64,000 nucleotides of DNA from Metellina segmentata (Eukaryota > Arthropoda > Arachnida > Araneae > Tetragnathidae): the NCBI GenBank assembly GCA_947359465.1, contig OX375882.1, positions 52,147,509 through 52,211,508 on the forward strand, read 5' to 3'. A program made the position numbers and the translations under genes. The notes beneath the pieces are model-generated. The model ran no database searches. It saw nothing but the letters and a program-made list of their open reading frames with translations, and was not told where the DNA came from. Positions 37,933-49,375 of this stretch are shown here, piece after piece; the stretch's first letter is position 1, and each line of letters starts with the position of its first letter.

Positions 37933-38709
37933 GGGAACTGAGACGTTCTCGACAACGCAAAACATGAAAATTTGTGGTGTACAAGACCTCCTTATTTTTC
38001 AATAAAAAAGAAATCCTTCAACTAAAAGACTATATTTATAAAAGCTACATGTTTCATTCATTATATTACAGTAAAAGTATATTCATTCTTCGCATTATTT
38101 TTTAAAATATGAGGAATCGAATAAGTACTTACAATAAACAGCCTTCTAATACATGGTGATGAATAGGTACGCTTAAAAATTTTTCTACTGCTTGAAAAAT
38201 CCTAATGCATGCTTTAATATTGACACAAATGTATATGGATTGAAGTAAACTAATTTTTATTGCTGTATGTTGAATGTAAAAATTAAAAAAAAAAATGAAT
38301 CGAAAAAATTTGAAATTCTGAAAAAAAGACTGATTTTTCTCATAAAATTGGTGAATAAAAAAATACTATCAATAAGAAATGAAATAAATTATGTTCATTG
38401 GATGAGTTATTACCATAGAAAGGTTCATAAAAAATTGCACCTCTTTAATATGAATAGAATTTTTTACGAGCGTACCTATTCAACACCATGTATTAGAAGG
38501 CTGTTTATTGTAAGCACTTATTCGATTCCTCATATTTTAAAAAATAATGCAAAGAATGAATATACTTTTACTGTAATATAATGAATGAAGCATGCAGTTT
38601 TTATAAATATAGTCTTTTAGTTGAGGGATTTCTTTTTTATTGAAAAATAAGGAGGTCTTGTACACTACAAATTTTCATGTTTTGCGTTGTCGAGAACGTC
38701 TCAGTTCCC
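37933..38709. mobile_element. TTAA-flanked foldback element
   Basis: A 777-bp element made of two 241-bp inverted arms (37,933-38,173 and 38,469-38,709) around an AT-rich centre of about 295 bp. The termini start GGGAACTGAGACGTTCTCGA, and TTAA lies directly outside both ends. The arms are nearly identical. TTAA target duplication is the piggyBac habit, but the terminal bases are not the classic CCC, so the family is open. It split the hAT transposase reading frame. No transposase of its own: the 104-codon plus frame at 38,267 is not recognisable. Confidence 0.8.
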
Positions 38710-38790
38710 TTAACTCCATTGTTTCAAATTTCGTTTTGTATAGATATAAAATAAAGTGAAATGTGTTTTCCATACTTTTAAATTGATTAA

Positions 38791-39847
38791 GGCCTCGTTC
38801 ACATGAGGCGTTTGAAACAGAAGCGGCTCAATCCCATGATAGTACTTTACGCAAGTCCAACTTGATTGGCTAGTTACACGGGCTTGGCTTCACTTGGATA
38901 TCTCGTCAATCTGATTGTTGAAGTAACCATTTGATTTTGAATATGCGCGTTGTTTCGTAGAAATACAATACATACACTAGCGCCTCAGCGTACAGCGTAA
39001 GTGTCCGACAAGTTGACTCTGATTTGCTCCTCATATATGTGTTGTATGGTTGTTGTTAGTAGTATTTCTTGCCAACTTATATTAAGGGTACTTATACTTT
39101 AAAGAGCTTCTTGTCGTGAAGCAACGATGGCCTAATGGCTAAAGTCACCCACCTTCAGAATAGCGTCGGCAGCAGAGCATGACTTCCCCAGTTCGATCCC
39201 AGCTGCCGGAAAAATTTTTAGATCCTCCAAATTATTTAAAAAAAATTCCAATTTAATTCATTTTCATTCTAATTTACTTTTCCTAATTTTTAATACCCTT
39301 TTCATATTTTTCCAAGCTTCCGTTGATTTTACATAAATAATCTAAGAACCACTCCTGAACTCACTACCAGCTGATATTTTTCCGCCCCTCTGCCGTCCCC
39401 TTTGCTTTAGGATGATGGTGTCGTATCCACCGCTGGCTTAGGACCATTCTGATGTAACAAAAAGCATACATAAAACACTAACTTATATAATTATTAACTT
39501 ATATAATAAAAGGATACAATTTTCGGCTCCCACCTCTACCCACCCATAGCCATGGATCTGAAAAGAAAAGAAGAAAGCAGAAAGGAAGAGATAAATCGCC
39601 AACAACTATAAACCGTGATGACATACGTATCTAGGTCATGTGATCCGATTAGCCAATCAAGTTGGACTTGCGTAAAGTACTATCATGGGATTGAGGCGCC
39701 TGTTTTGAAACGCGCGTCTGGTAAAGTTCCGCCATTTAATTGTTTTCTTATTCTTCTAATTCAAGTTACTTTGTTTGCGACCTTGAAGAGCTGTACCTCG
39801 CTAGCCTCGCTAAATGCGCGTTTTACGTGCCTCATGTTAACGTGGTC
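38791..39847. mobile_element. Harbinger-like MITE with unequal arms
   Basis: Ends GGCCTCGTTCACATGAGGCG (left) and GACCACGTTAACATGAGGCA (right, reverse complement), with TTAA on both sides, which would also fit a 3-bp TAA/TTA duplication. A strong inverted match of about 70 bp (CTCAATCCCATGATAGTACT and on) lies 30 bp in on the left but about 140 bp in on the right, so the right arm has gained about 110 bp. A SINE sits inside. Confidence 0.55.
39119..39215 (+). mobile_element. tRNA-headed SINE
   Basis: GATGGCCTAATGGCTAAAGT is an A box and CAGTTCGATCCCAGC a B box about 60 bp further, in plus orientation. Flanking TTAGATCC-type sequence and AT-rich DNA follow; the tail is not delimited. It lies within the Harbinger-like MITE. 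Confidence 0.55.
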
Positions 39848-40407
39848 TTAATAAATGTCTTCATTATTAGTATTTACCACATCTGTTCTCTCAAGCGGTA
39901 TTTTCTAAAATTACATATTTTACTCAATCGGCCTTCATATAAATAAATCTAAAATCAACATTATGTGTAATCAATAAATCTAAAACATTTAACATAAACC
40001 ATTTTTGAAAATTTTGTTTTCATTTTTAAGTTTTTTATATAGTTTTTTATTTTTTCTTCATATTTTTAAAAGAGGGGTTCTAAAAATAATTAAAATTCTT
40101 TATGTATGTGAAGAAATATCATAAGTTTATAAAAATCAACGCGTGGGTCATTTAAAAAGCCTGAGTGGGTAAGTGTCTGACATGCAGGTCATAAGTTCGC
40201 CATCCCTGCCCTAGACGATCGATTTTATTATCAATGCGATTGACGGTTTCGATTGATAGGTGCTTCAATATAGCTTCAATCAACCCGTCAATATCGTTCG
40301 GTCAATGTTTTCCGAAGGAGCGTGACGTGTCTCATTTTTGTTTTTTAAAATGGTTTCAAATTCAGATTCTTGCTTTGATTTTGGTCATTTTCAATCGACA
40401 GAAATAA

Positions 40408-40505
40408 AATAGAAAAGACGTTGGTCCAAAGAGTGGTATCAACTGAGAAGCCGCTTTACTCATTAACATTTACTAAACTTTCTGCGAGATAAAGAGAAGT
40501 CGACA
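40408..40505 (+). pseudogene. Harbinger-like nuclease N-terminal fragment
   Basis: The plus frame reads RRWSKEWYQLRSRFTH and then, after a stop and shift, LLNFLRDKEKS. Harbinger nucleases commonly begin with a W-x-x-(E/D)WY-x-x-R-x-x(F/Y)TH block followed by L-x-x-LR. Only about 30 codons are recognisable, so this is a tentative call on a relic. Confidence 0.45.
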
Positions 40506-40904
40506 TAAGGTGCAGAAAGTTAACCTTTTTTCACAAACTGTAAATAACAAATATTGGGGCATATAATAATTAAAGGCTCCAATACTTTTTATTTACAGTA
40601 AATAAAAAAAAGTTTGTTACGTACCCTCATAAAATGATAAATAATTAATAATAAATAACAATAATTATTGTTATGAACCTACTTAATTATACTTATAGTT
40701 AGTAGCAACCTATAATATACCAATGTCAAATTGTTGTAAATATTATTATTTTTTAAATTATTCAATTTGAAAATTAAAGATTTGTTTATTGTTCTTATTA
40801 ATTTTTTTCGACTTTCTTTTGATAGTTAAAAATATCTTAGTTATAAATTAATAAACACTACAAATGACAAATTAAATATCCGCCCCCCTGGCGAACATTA
40901 ATGT

Positions 40905-41090
40905 TTGAGGTTACTAAACCAGTTTTAAGAAATGGAGAAAAAAAAGTTAAAATACACTAATGATTTAAAGTTGAGTGAAAATTTAAGACATGGATGTTTA
41001 AAAACGTCGATGGTTTTTGGGCGATGTATTATCAACATCGATGTCTTAATTTTGAACATCGATGTTTTGCTGTCGAGGTAGCATCACTAG
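40905..41090. mobile_element. Partial copy of the ATCGATG MITE
   Basis: ACTAAACCAGTTTTAAGAAA, then ATCGATG-type palindromes and an end reading TTGCTGTCGAGGTAGCATCA, match the right part of the element at 30,185-30,798. Confidence 0.7.
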
Positions 41091-41935
41091 TCTCAGCTAG
41101 TTGAATGTGGTTTAAAAAATAAGAAAACATAGAATCCAACGAAGAACGCGTTGTAGATATAAAACAAGGAATAAAAAACTATTATCTCGCTACGAAGAAA
41201 TTCTGCTTTAAAAAAGAAAGCATTGTGTCTGTCGTCAGATGAATTTGTTAGATTTTATGAAGCCATCAACACATCGAAATAATTTATATTGCGAAAATAA
41301 AAAAGTTTCAACTGAAAACTTATTTATTAACAGAACTTTACATTTAATGTATCTATCTGGTGTAAAATTTTCCGCAGATTTCGAATTCGTTGAAAAATTT
41401 ACTCTATATTTAACTACCGCGAAGATAAAGATAATGGATTAGAAAATCAAAAAGCAATACTAACAGAACGATTCAGAATTGCGTATTTTAAATGATAAAT
41501 CGGAGCCGTCAATGGCGCCGGTCAGTGTCCATCAATCGAAATTACTATCAATGTGCGTCAATCGATTGACAATCGCGTCAATCGCCTCCTACACAATCAA
41601 TTGGTTGCTTCAATGAGCCTCATGGACAATAATATTGATCGTCCCGTGACCCACTTAAAAAGTACTATTAAAATAAACAACACAGATCATCTAAAACATA
41701 TCTGTGATTCGGTACTTTTATGTGGTATGCGGATAATACGGTTTATTTTCTCCTTAGAATAGATTTTAGTGTCCTTTTTTTCTCCTTAATGTTGTATATT
41801 TGAAATTTAATCCTTAGATTTTAGTATATGTATTTCGACTTAGATACTAATCCGCTAATATCGCTAAAAAGTAGGAATTTTACGTTACTCGGGGGCATGT
41901 GATAGATATCGCAATGGGAAGGGAACCTTCAATTA

Positions 41936-42121
41936 ACGGCGTACTAGAGGTCCGGGATCAATCCAGCAGGGATCCAAGTGGGGATGGATTGTGTAGCAAT
42001 CCCACCCTGTAGTTGGTAGGTATAGCACTGTTGAAAGGTATAGTTCGCAAAAGGAACTAAATATGATTGCTTACCAATCATCAAGGGTTGACGAGCAATA
42101 TCGAGTAGGGGGCGGATCCCC
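41936..42121. mobile_element. SINE core fragment and Helitron-like end
   Basis: AATTAACGGCGTACTAGAGG and TCCGGGATCAATCC match the SINE family A core, but no head is present. The stretch ends at 42,100-42,121 with a hairpin (TAGGGGG, CGGAT, CCCCCTA) closing in CTAGT, like the possible Helitron terminus at 15,657. Whether these are one unit is unclear. Confidence 0.35.
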
Positions 42122-42204
42122 CTAGTAAAACAAATAATATTTTTTTAAAAATACAGAGAAGTAAAACAAAATAAAAGTTGTCGGGAAAAAAGTTCTAAAG
42201 ATAC

Positions 42205-45200
42205 ATTAGGGTGGAGCGAAAAACACGAATTTCGGAAATTGAAAGCACCTATGGTGGGACTAGTTGGGGACTACCATACTTATTAATAATACAAAATATG
42301 AGCTAAATCAATTAATATCTTCAGGTGCCAAAATCTCTATGAAATTTCGAAATTTTGTCAATTTTTTCACAAAAATAATAATAACGCATTTAAAAAAATT
42401 ATTACATCTTATTTAAAGCCACGGGTGGGTGAAATGAACTTCCCTGCTTGTAAAAAAAAAGTTTTACACCTAACATTATCCCGGAAATTAATAAATTTCT
42501 CTTTTTTTAGAGCGCCATCACGCGCGTTTCCATTCCTCTTGATAGACTCATTACGACCACGCGTTTACACAGCAGCTCTTCGCTGTTTTCATTATGAAAG
42601 CAACCCAGAAATTACCATGAGGAGGTGGCTGTATATCGAGTTCCACCCCCCACCTCCCTAATCATTTCAATTTAAGTTACTAGTTTACCCTAAAAAATTA
42701 AATTGAAGTTACTGGCATAGAAGTACTTTAGCTTAAAAGAGGTTGATATTGGCTTTTGGTTTCAAATCTGAATAAAACAAGTCTAGGAACAATTCTTGAC
42801 CGAATAAATCTATCTCGTGCCTCTGTACCACATACTGCACTTGATGTTTCAGCTACTAATTTAACGCACGTTCTACTGCTTGTGAATAGCACTGAAAGTA
42901 AAAATGTTACTATTGGTTGGAACGTCTATAATCATAGACTTGAGTTGGTCATCAGAAAGAGATACTGTGAGTGGTGGATCTGTAATGGAATCTGATTGCA
43001 ATTCAATTAGATTTATGTAATCGTCTGCTTCGAAGTTTATCTTGGGAATTTTAAACTCTCGAATATTCTTTTTAACTTTATTTTAAAATTCTTCTAAAGC
43101 CCAATTCTCTAACGTGTTTTCGATCATCAGCTAACATTGCCAAAATAATATTTTCTGGATGGGCATAATATGCATTTCTAAGCAAAGTTAGATCTATTAC
43201 AATTTTTAAATCCTCAGGCAAAAATATCGATTTATTTATAAAATTGTAAGGATTAAGACTCCCGTACCGACATTATGACTGACTTTTAATTTTAAACCAC
43301 ACATATGAGTATACCTTCACAACATACTCTGTTAATATTTTCAAGGTATGGGTTGGATCTTCTATTGAAACATATAACTTTATAATTATATTTTCGGTCA
43401 TCAACCAGCTGGAATGATTCAATTTTCCTGGATCCTTTTGTGACAACCTTAATGGAATATATTTATTTGATATCCCTGAGCACATTTCGTAAAGGTATCG
43501 TTGATGAGTGCTAAGATATTCTAGGACAATATCTGGCAATGTTATAATAATAATCCTTCTTTCTATCTTTTCAAAGTTTGTTAAAGGCAATTTTTCACAC
43601 GATTCTAACATTTTTCCAATTTCTCCGCTGTATCCTTTTGGTGCAGTGGTTTTCCCGTCTAAATGTTGCAACAATAATGGTAAAGGTAGCTCATTTGTAT
43701 GTAATAAACAAATGAACCAATGCACAGGACGTCCAAAAAAAAGTCTGATTCGTCAAATGATTCCATTTTTCAAACCTATATTTACCACTGTACCACTTGC
43801 ATCTTAAACGATCGAAAAATTTTCCAAAAAAGTTAAAATACTTGTTTTAATATTTTGAGAAGAAGCAGTTGTAGGAATGATATGTCCCATATATTTTGAT
43901 TCTGGTTCTACTATTAGAACGATATGTTCTTCTGTTACGGTCTTTCTAGCAATCCTTTCTCTTTCTTTATTCATAACTAAAGTTTAATCCTTTCGCCCAT
44001 CAAAGTGTATTCCATGTTTTTGTCCTTTCTCTTCTTATTTTACTACGATCAACTATATTTGAAGAACCATCCTTGGAAATTTGTCGCATATTCTTCAAAG
44101 CAGCATTTATTAAAATTACTGCCGATATATCTGAAACACCAGTTCTGTCACAAGCCTGAGCTACATTTGGAAGTTTAGTTCTCATTTGGATGAAGTTGAA
44201 GGAGAATTATTATAAACTCAAAGTAGCCTCCGTAATAGAGGGAGAGAGTATTTTGGATTGTTTTCCTCTACAATCTGTGAGCTGAACGCTTTGGCTCGCT
44301 GCTTCTCTTTCTTTGCGCAGCAATCTTTTTTCAAGCATTCTGCTGGTTTTAATGTCAAAATCTCCAATGACTATTGTTCGAAATGTCCTTTGATCGGTTA
44401 TAAAAGCTTTTTCAGCAATAGGTACTTTTATTTTGCAAGTACAACTGAGAAAGTCCTTACATTTACATACGCTAATAACAAATAGATTTTTTTCTGCTGA
44501 TTCCCTGAAGGGCTTTATGGTATTTTTCAGCGTATATATTATTTGTTGGCATGTTGAAGTTGGAATCGAACTTTCCCATAATCCTTTAAGCTCTTTAATT
44601 GAAATTGAACATACAGCAGCCACATACTAAAATCTCTTTTATAATCTTTCTGTATGTAAAGATAATACTTCATAACATCTGCATATGTTGGAAGCATGTT
44701 AGGCTTCATTATTTCAGTCATTCGAAACTCGGGACATACATCTACTGATCGTGTCCGAGGCATTTCGGCTTATTCACAGAACCGTGTCTCCTTAACAAAC
44801 AAAACTGAGCTTAAAGATTAAAATTCTATACAAAAAATAAGTATATCTAAAATAAGTAAAAATAAACAGCAAAATACGCACCAACAAACGAAAGTGAATC
44901 AATTTGAGCAAAGAACTTAGACTTCGATAGGGCATTTGTAGGAGCATGTACTTATTAGATATTTACAAAAAAAGTGGCCGGGTATTTAGAGAAACCCCGA
45001 CACCTCCACATTAAAGTGAAATATGAGTTGCTTACCCCCTCATAAACAAGCGAAGAAAGTGAAAAGCCCGTGCACCCGTACCCGTAGTACGGAGGAACGC
45101 AATGATGAGTCTATTGAGAGGAGTGGAGACGCGCATGATAGAGCTCTAAAAAAAGGGGAAATGTTTTAATTTCCGGGATAATATTAGGTGTAAAGCTTTT

Positions 45201-45452
45201 TTTTTACAAGCAGGGAAGTTCATTTCACCCACCCATGGCTTTAAATAAGATGTATTAATTTGTTTTAATGCGCTATTATCATTTTTGTGAACAAATTGGC
45301 AAAATTTCGAAATTTCATAGAGATTTTGGCACCTGAAGATATTAATTGATTTAGCTCATATTTTGTATTATTAATAAGCATGGTATTCCCCAACTATTCC
45401 CACCATAGGCGTTTTTAATTTCCGAAATTCGTGTTTTTCGTTCCATCCTAAT
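42205..45452 (-). mobile_element. 3.2-kb DNA transposon with long arms
   Basis: Inverted arms of about 345 bp (42,205-42,552 and 45,103-45,452) begin ATTAGGGTGGAGCGAAAAAC and ATTAGGATGGAACGAAAAAC. They are flanked by an exact 4-bp duplication ATAC (42,201-42,204 and 45,453-45,456). The arms are mostly the same base for base over the first 120 bp. The 2.5-kb middle codes, on the minus strand, for a broken protein that looks like its transposase. A 4-bp duplication with this architecture would fit Sola-type elements, but I cannot confirm that assignment. Confidence 0.75.
42770..44763 (-). pseudogene. Transposase-like protein of the 3.2-kb element
   Basis: Opens at 44,763 with MPRTRSVDVCPEFRMTEIMK and runs through at least five frame segments: to 44,539; 44,623-44,210; 44,185-44,000; 43,725-43,273; then about 43,260-42,770. 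Recognisable pieces are WFICLLHTNELPLPLLLQHL, GKLNHSSWLM, an LRNAYYAHPENIILAML helix, and near the end a stretch resembling AVER-KLV-E-S--VCG-E-RD-FIR-R. This block order belongs to an uncharacterised protein family found in many copies in arthropod and cnidarian genomes. Acidic residues are plentiful, but I cannot assign a catalytic triad. Its place between the arms argues it is the transposase. Frameshifts make this copy inactive. Confidence 0.6.
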
Positions 45453-45859
45453 ATACATTCGTGATTTATTTTTTGTTATTTAATCTCACAGAGTTGCCAC
45501 GACCTACATCTAAAATTTGACAAAATTTGAAAACATTAAAGGAATTCAGAGGGATAAAAACAGAAAATAACACTGCACTTGTTAAACGAAAACGAATTTC
45601 CGTTACGTTGCAGTATATCGTGTGTCCCAAATAGTAGGAAATAGTTTAAATTTTGAAAAAAAAATCAGGCTCAAAGAAAAAATAAATTTTTTAGAAATTG
45701 AATTAAATAAAAATAAATTTTGAAAAATAATAGATTTTTTGCAAAACTGAAAAAAAAATTCCAAGTTTTCAATGTTCAAACCTTACAGCAAATCTGCCAA
45801 ATTATGGTTTATTTTAGTACAATTACTCAGACGTTTTCACATGAAACTTGCCTAAATAT

Positions 45860-46130
45860 TTTTTTTTACTTCCAATGGCAAGTCAGTACAATTGCGAAGA
45901 CAAATACAGATACCATACAATACAATACAAAGTACATAATTGGCGGAGGTCATTAAGCCTTATACAAGGCCAGAAGTGATGGTCACTTGTGAAGAGGCAC
46001 CCAGTGGGTGGACCATCATTGTCCCTGACAAAGAACAGCACAATTTACATCCATGCCCTAACCCCGGATTCGAACCAGGAACCTTCCTATCCAGAGGCCA
46101 ACACCTTGTCCACTAAACCGGTTGGTCGGT
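45860..46130 (-). mobile_element. tRNA-headed SINE, family B, with 14-bp TSD
   Basis: A 271-bp insertion flanked by an exact 14-bp duplication ACTTGCCTAAATAT (45,846-45,859 and 46,131-46,144). In minus orientation the head starts ACCGACCAACCGGTTTAGTG (A box) with B box GGTTCGAATCC. The core beside it matches the SINE at 5.1-5.3 kb, and an A-rich tail lies at 45,860. The intact duplication indicates a fairly recent LINE-mediated insertion. Confidence 0.88.
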
Positions 46131-46244
46131 ACTTGCCTAAATATATGAGAAGAAATTTTAAATAATGTATTCACTAAACTAAAATATGATGTACCTCATA
46201 TTGTGAACACATTGCATTAACAGATGTTGAATTTATTTCATGTG

Positions 46245-46805
46245 ATACTTGTACAAACACAGACACAAATTCAAACGTAGAACGGGAAGACGGATAAACA
46301 GACTTAAGCAATCAAGTTCAGTCACTAAATGAATGCAAGTACTCACAGTATGCAAAGTTGTTTTAAAATATGTTCAACCGTGAGTAGCATGACTACACAC
46401 AGAAATAGACAGATGGACAGACAGACACCAAACGCGCAAGAGACAGATTTGGCATCAGAAGGTCCAAAAAGGATAAAAATTTGAAATGGTTCGAAAATAT
46501 TCAATGTACGAACCGACACTCAATTCTTATTTATATATATAAGTTTTGATACAAGCTTTGTACAAGAGCGGAGTCACAAAATGAAACTTAGAACGACAAA
46601 ACGGACAGGCTTACGCAACCATGTACAGTCACTAAATGAATGAAAGTATTCACAATGCAATGTTTCATGAAAATATATTCAAGCATTTGGACGTAGTACG
46701 AGCACACACATACAGACAGACAGCAAACACGCAAGAGACGGATTTTGCATCAAAAGTGTCCGAAACGGATAGAAAACGTGAAATAGTTCGAAAATATTCA
46801 TTGTA
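46245..46805. repeat. Two tandem copies of a 308-bp unit
   Basis: CAGTCACTAAATGAATG recurs at 46,320 and 46,628, and each copy continues to GACAGACAG, CGCAAGAGAC and GTTCGAAAATATTCA. The copies are diverged. Probably an old dispersed repeat; no coding. Confidence 0.75.
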
Positions 46806-46849
46806 AAAACAGTAATGTTGGCGTCAGTCCATATACACACCGACGGGGT

Positions 46850-48420
46850 TTAGTATATTGTCCCTTACATGATAAATGCTACACAATTTTGCTAATTTGT
46901 ATCCATGCCGAAGTAATGTAGCCAGAATTATTTCATTTCAGAGGGTAATTTTTAAAATGTAAGAACTAGCATTTAATTTAATTTAAATGCGAAAGCTATG
47001 CCAGTCAAACAAAATGCGAAAATAAGAAATTAATTCCAATACTATTTTACTACACATGTTCTTGGTGACTCATTTCATGGAAATGGATATGATTTCAAAA
47101 CTAAAATTGTTATGAGAAATTGTTCTTAAACTAACTGTTTCGAAGTTTCTCAAGTCAAAATTTTAAATTATTCTAATTTCACAAAGCGGTCAGAATAACT
47201 GCAGTGCAATAGTTCATTTAACAATCAATGTGTAATATAATAGTTAAAATAAACACTAAAATACGATAGTTCACTAATTAATTAGTTAGAAACGTGCAAC
47301 TAGACCGAACTGCATCAAAGTATTTAAATAAACACGAAAAAAATATACGAAATAGATTTATATGCTTTTGTTCAATATTTGTTTAAATGCATCGCTTGTC
47401 TTTCTTGTATCACCAAGAATAAGTGATTTTATTTCGATTTTGAGAATTAAAAACGAACTATACGAACAACTTATAGTGTATAAGTTTTATTTTATGAATA
47501 TATTTGTATTGAATATTCTGTTTTGCCTGAATATTTAGTGCTTTCTTGTTCCATGTCATGTAAGTAGACTTAATTAAAAGCAACTGTACAAAAATAAATA
47601 ACTGTATAAAATATCCACTTTTATGTAGATATTGCAAGGATTCATATAGTATTTTGAGATTATACTAGATACAGAGAGTAGGGACTATTTTAATTTCAGC
47701 CTATTTTGAAATTCACATACGGAAATTCTATTTTACTATAAAAAGAAGTTTTTCACATTGGAAATAAGTCCATGAAGCATTATACTTCTACTTTAAAATC
47801 TCTTGTAAATACTAATATGACAGATGCTTTTCAAAAATAACGAAGAAAATACCTTCATATTTCTTTCATATCAAACGTAGAACGCATACGAAACATGTTT
47901 ATTCTATTATTTTCGCAAAAGCAGGGATAAGATGGAAATAATGAAGACTGAAGTATGCTCGGGAATAATAATTCCTTTTCCACGAAATCTGCATATTCAA
48001 ATGAAAATCTAGGATCATGTTGGAGAAAGAAATCGGCTTATTGCTCCCCGTGAAACTCATGATACTGCTTGATTTCAAATTTATATACTTCACACGGAAG
48101 TCATGATAATATGTTTGAGTAGAAAATAGTTGATGTTAACGAAGATGTTTGTGGAATGTTTCGAATAGAGATAAAAATATTAACAACTATCACCAACTCT
48201 ACAGTTTCTTACTTGTTTGCATCTATGCTGATGGAAGTGTTGTTACTTATAATTGATACCTTATTTAATTCCTTTATAATGAATATAAGCATCGATATTA
48301 ACATTTCGTATCTGAAATTGAATTAAAATTAACCAATTCTTGCTTGTCTTAATCCTCCTGGTGGTTGTCTCTACGAAGTATTTCGTTATTTACAAAACTA
48401 GGATAAATGGTGCATAACAA
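46850..48420. other. AT-rich spacer, no gene seen
   Basis: No signal recognised. Confidence 0.4.
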
Positions 48421-49375
48421 AATTTATTTATTTTGGTCAGACTTAATTTATATATAGTTTTTAAAAATTTAACGGTACTTGTGTGTGATCATTGGCTGTG
48501 TACTGTAAACCTTTTTCACCAATATCTGTCAACTTGTTGATAACTGGCTATGTTGAAAACTTTTCCCACCACTATCTGTCAACTTGCCTTGCTTTCGCAT
48601 GGTGTTTTTTGAGTAATACTGATTAAACAATATTATTGGTAAACTTAATTTTTGGTCAACACTGATAAAACTTAGAGCTACGAACGGCAATCGTTTTAAA
48701 TTCAATACTATTTCTGTGGCGATTTCGAATGTAATAATTTTTGATACATCGTTTCTCTCGTGACATCACACAATCAATCAAAACAATTTGAAAGTCTACC
48801 TACTCGTGACGTCACACATTCAATCAAAACTTTAATAGCTATAGAAACACAGAAGAATCTAGTTTTTTATATAATAAGACACAAATAAATGGCCTGTCAT
48901 ATGACGGCTTGAAAACTAAATTTATTTCTTTGACCAAACTTCATTTCTATATTTTTTAACCTGATGATGTGTGTTCACTTGCTAGGTATAAACCTTTTTT
49001 CACCACTATCTGTCAACTTTTGCTGATCACTGGCTATGTATAAACCTTTTTATATCACTATCTGGTGACCTCACATTGCTTTAGCGGAGTGTTAGTTTAA
49101 GCAATAGTGGTAAAACTACACTGCAGGAAAACTTAATTTTTGATCAAAACTGGTAAAACAAGCTGCGTACGGCAATAGTATTATACTCACTGTTATTTCT
49201 ATGGCGATTTCGAATGTAATAATTTTTTATACTTCGGATCTCGTTTCGTTCGTGACATCACTTAACCATTCAAAACAATTAGAAACTCCGCCTACTCGTG
49301 ACGTCACACAACCAATCGAAACTTTAATAACCCCGGATACCCAGGAGAATCTATCATTTTATGTAATAAGATACT
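48421..49375. repeat. Two tandem copies of a 498-bp unit
   Basis: The first copy begins near 48,421 and the second near 48,919. Shared landmarks: CACTATCTGTCAACTT, TCTGTGGCGATTTCGAATGT, and CTACTCGTGACGTCACACA with CAATCAAAAC. Each copy also repeats the short CCTTTTTCACCACTATCTG motif two or three times. Confidence 0.8.

Larger units (their letters stand above)
37020..40208 (-). mobile_element. hAT transposon carrying later insertions
   Basis: Ends CAGGCATTGCAAACTTTTTA (left) and CAGGGATGGCGAACTTATGA (right, reverse complement) fit the CAGGGnTnGCnAACTT termini of hAT elements. They are flanked by CCCTAGAA and CCCTAGAC, an 8-bp duplication with one mismatch. The minus strand carries hAT transposase sequence. 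Inside are a (CA)n(TA)n(T)n tract, a TTAA foldback element and a Harbinger-like MITE with a SINE, so the 3.2-kb span is mostly later insertions. Confidence 0.75.
40217..41690. mobile_element. Possible PIF/Harbinger element, decayed
   Basis: GACGATCGATTTTATTATC at the left and GACGATCAATATTATTGTCC (reverse complement of the right, near 41,625-41,645) may be decayed TIRs. Both subterminal regions are crowded with TCAATCG/CGATTGA motifs. A Harbinger-type N-terminal protein fragment lies inside. Boundaries and target duplication are not secure. Confidence 0.35.

Noticed and set aside
39119..39215. tRNA gene
   Set aside because: A and B boxes are present, but acceptor and anticodon stems do not pair. 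It fits a SINE head.
43508..43807. 99-codon plus frame as a gene
   Set aside because: It is the reverse strand of the better supported transposase-like protein of the 42.2-45.5 kb element.
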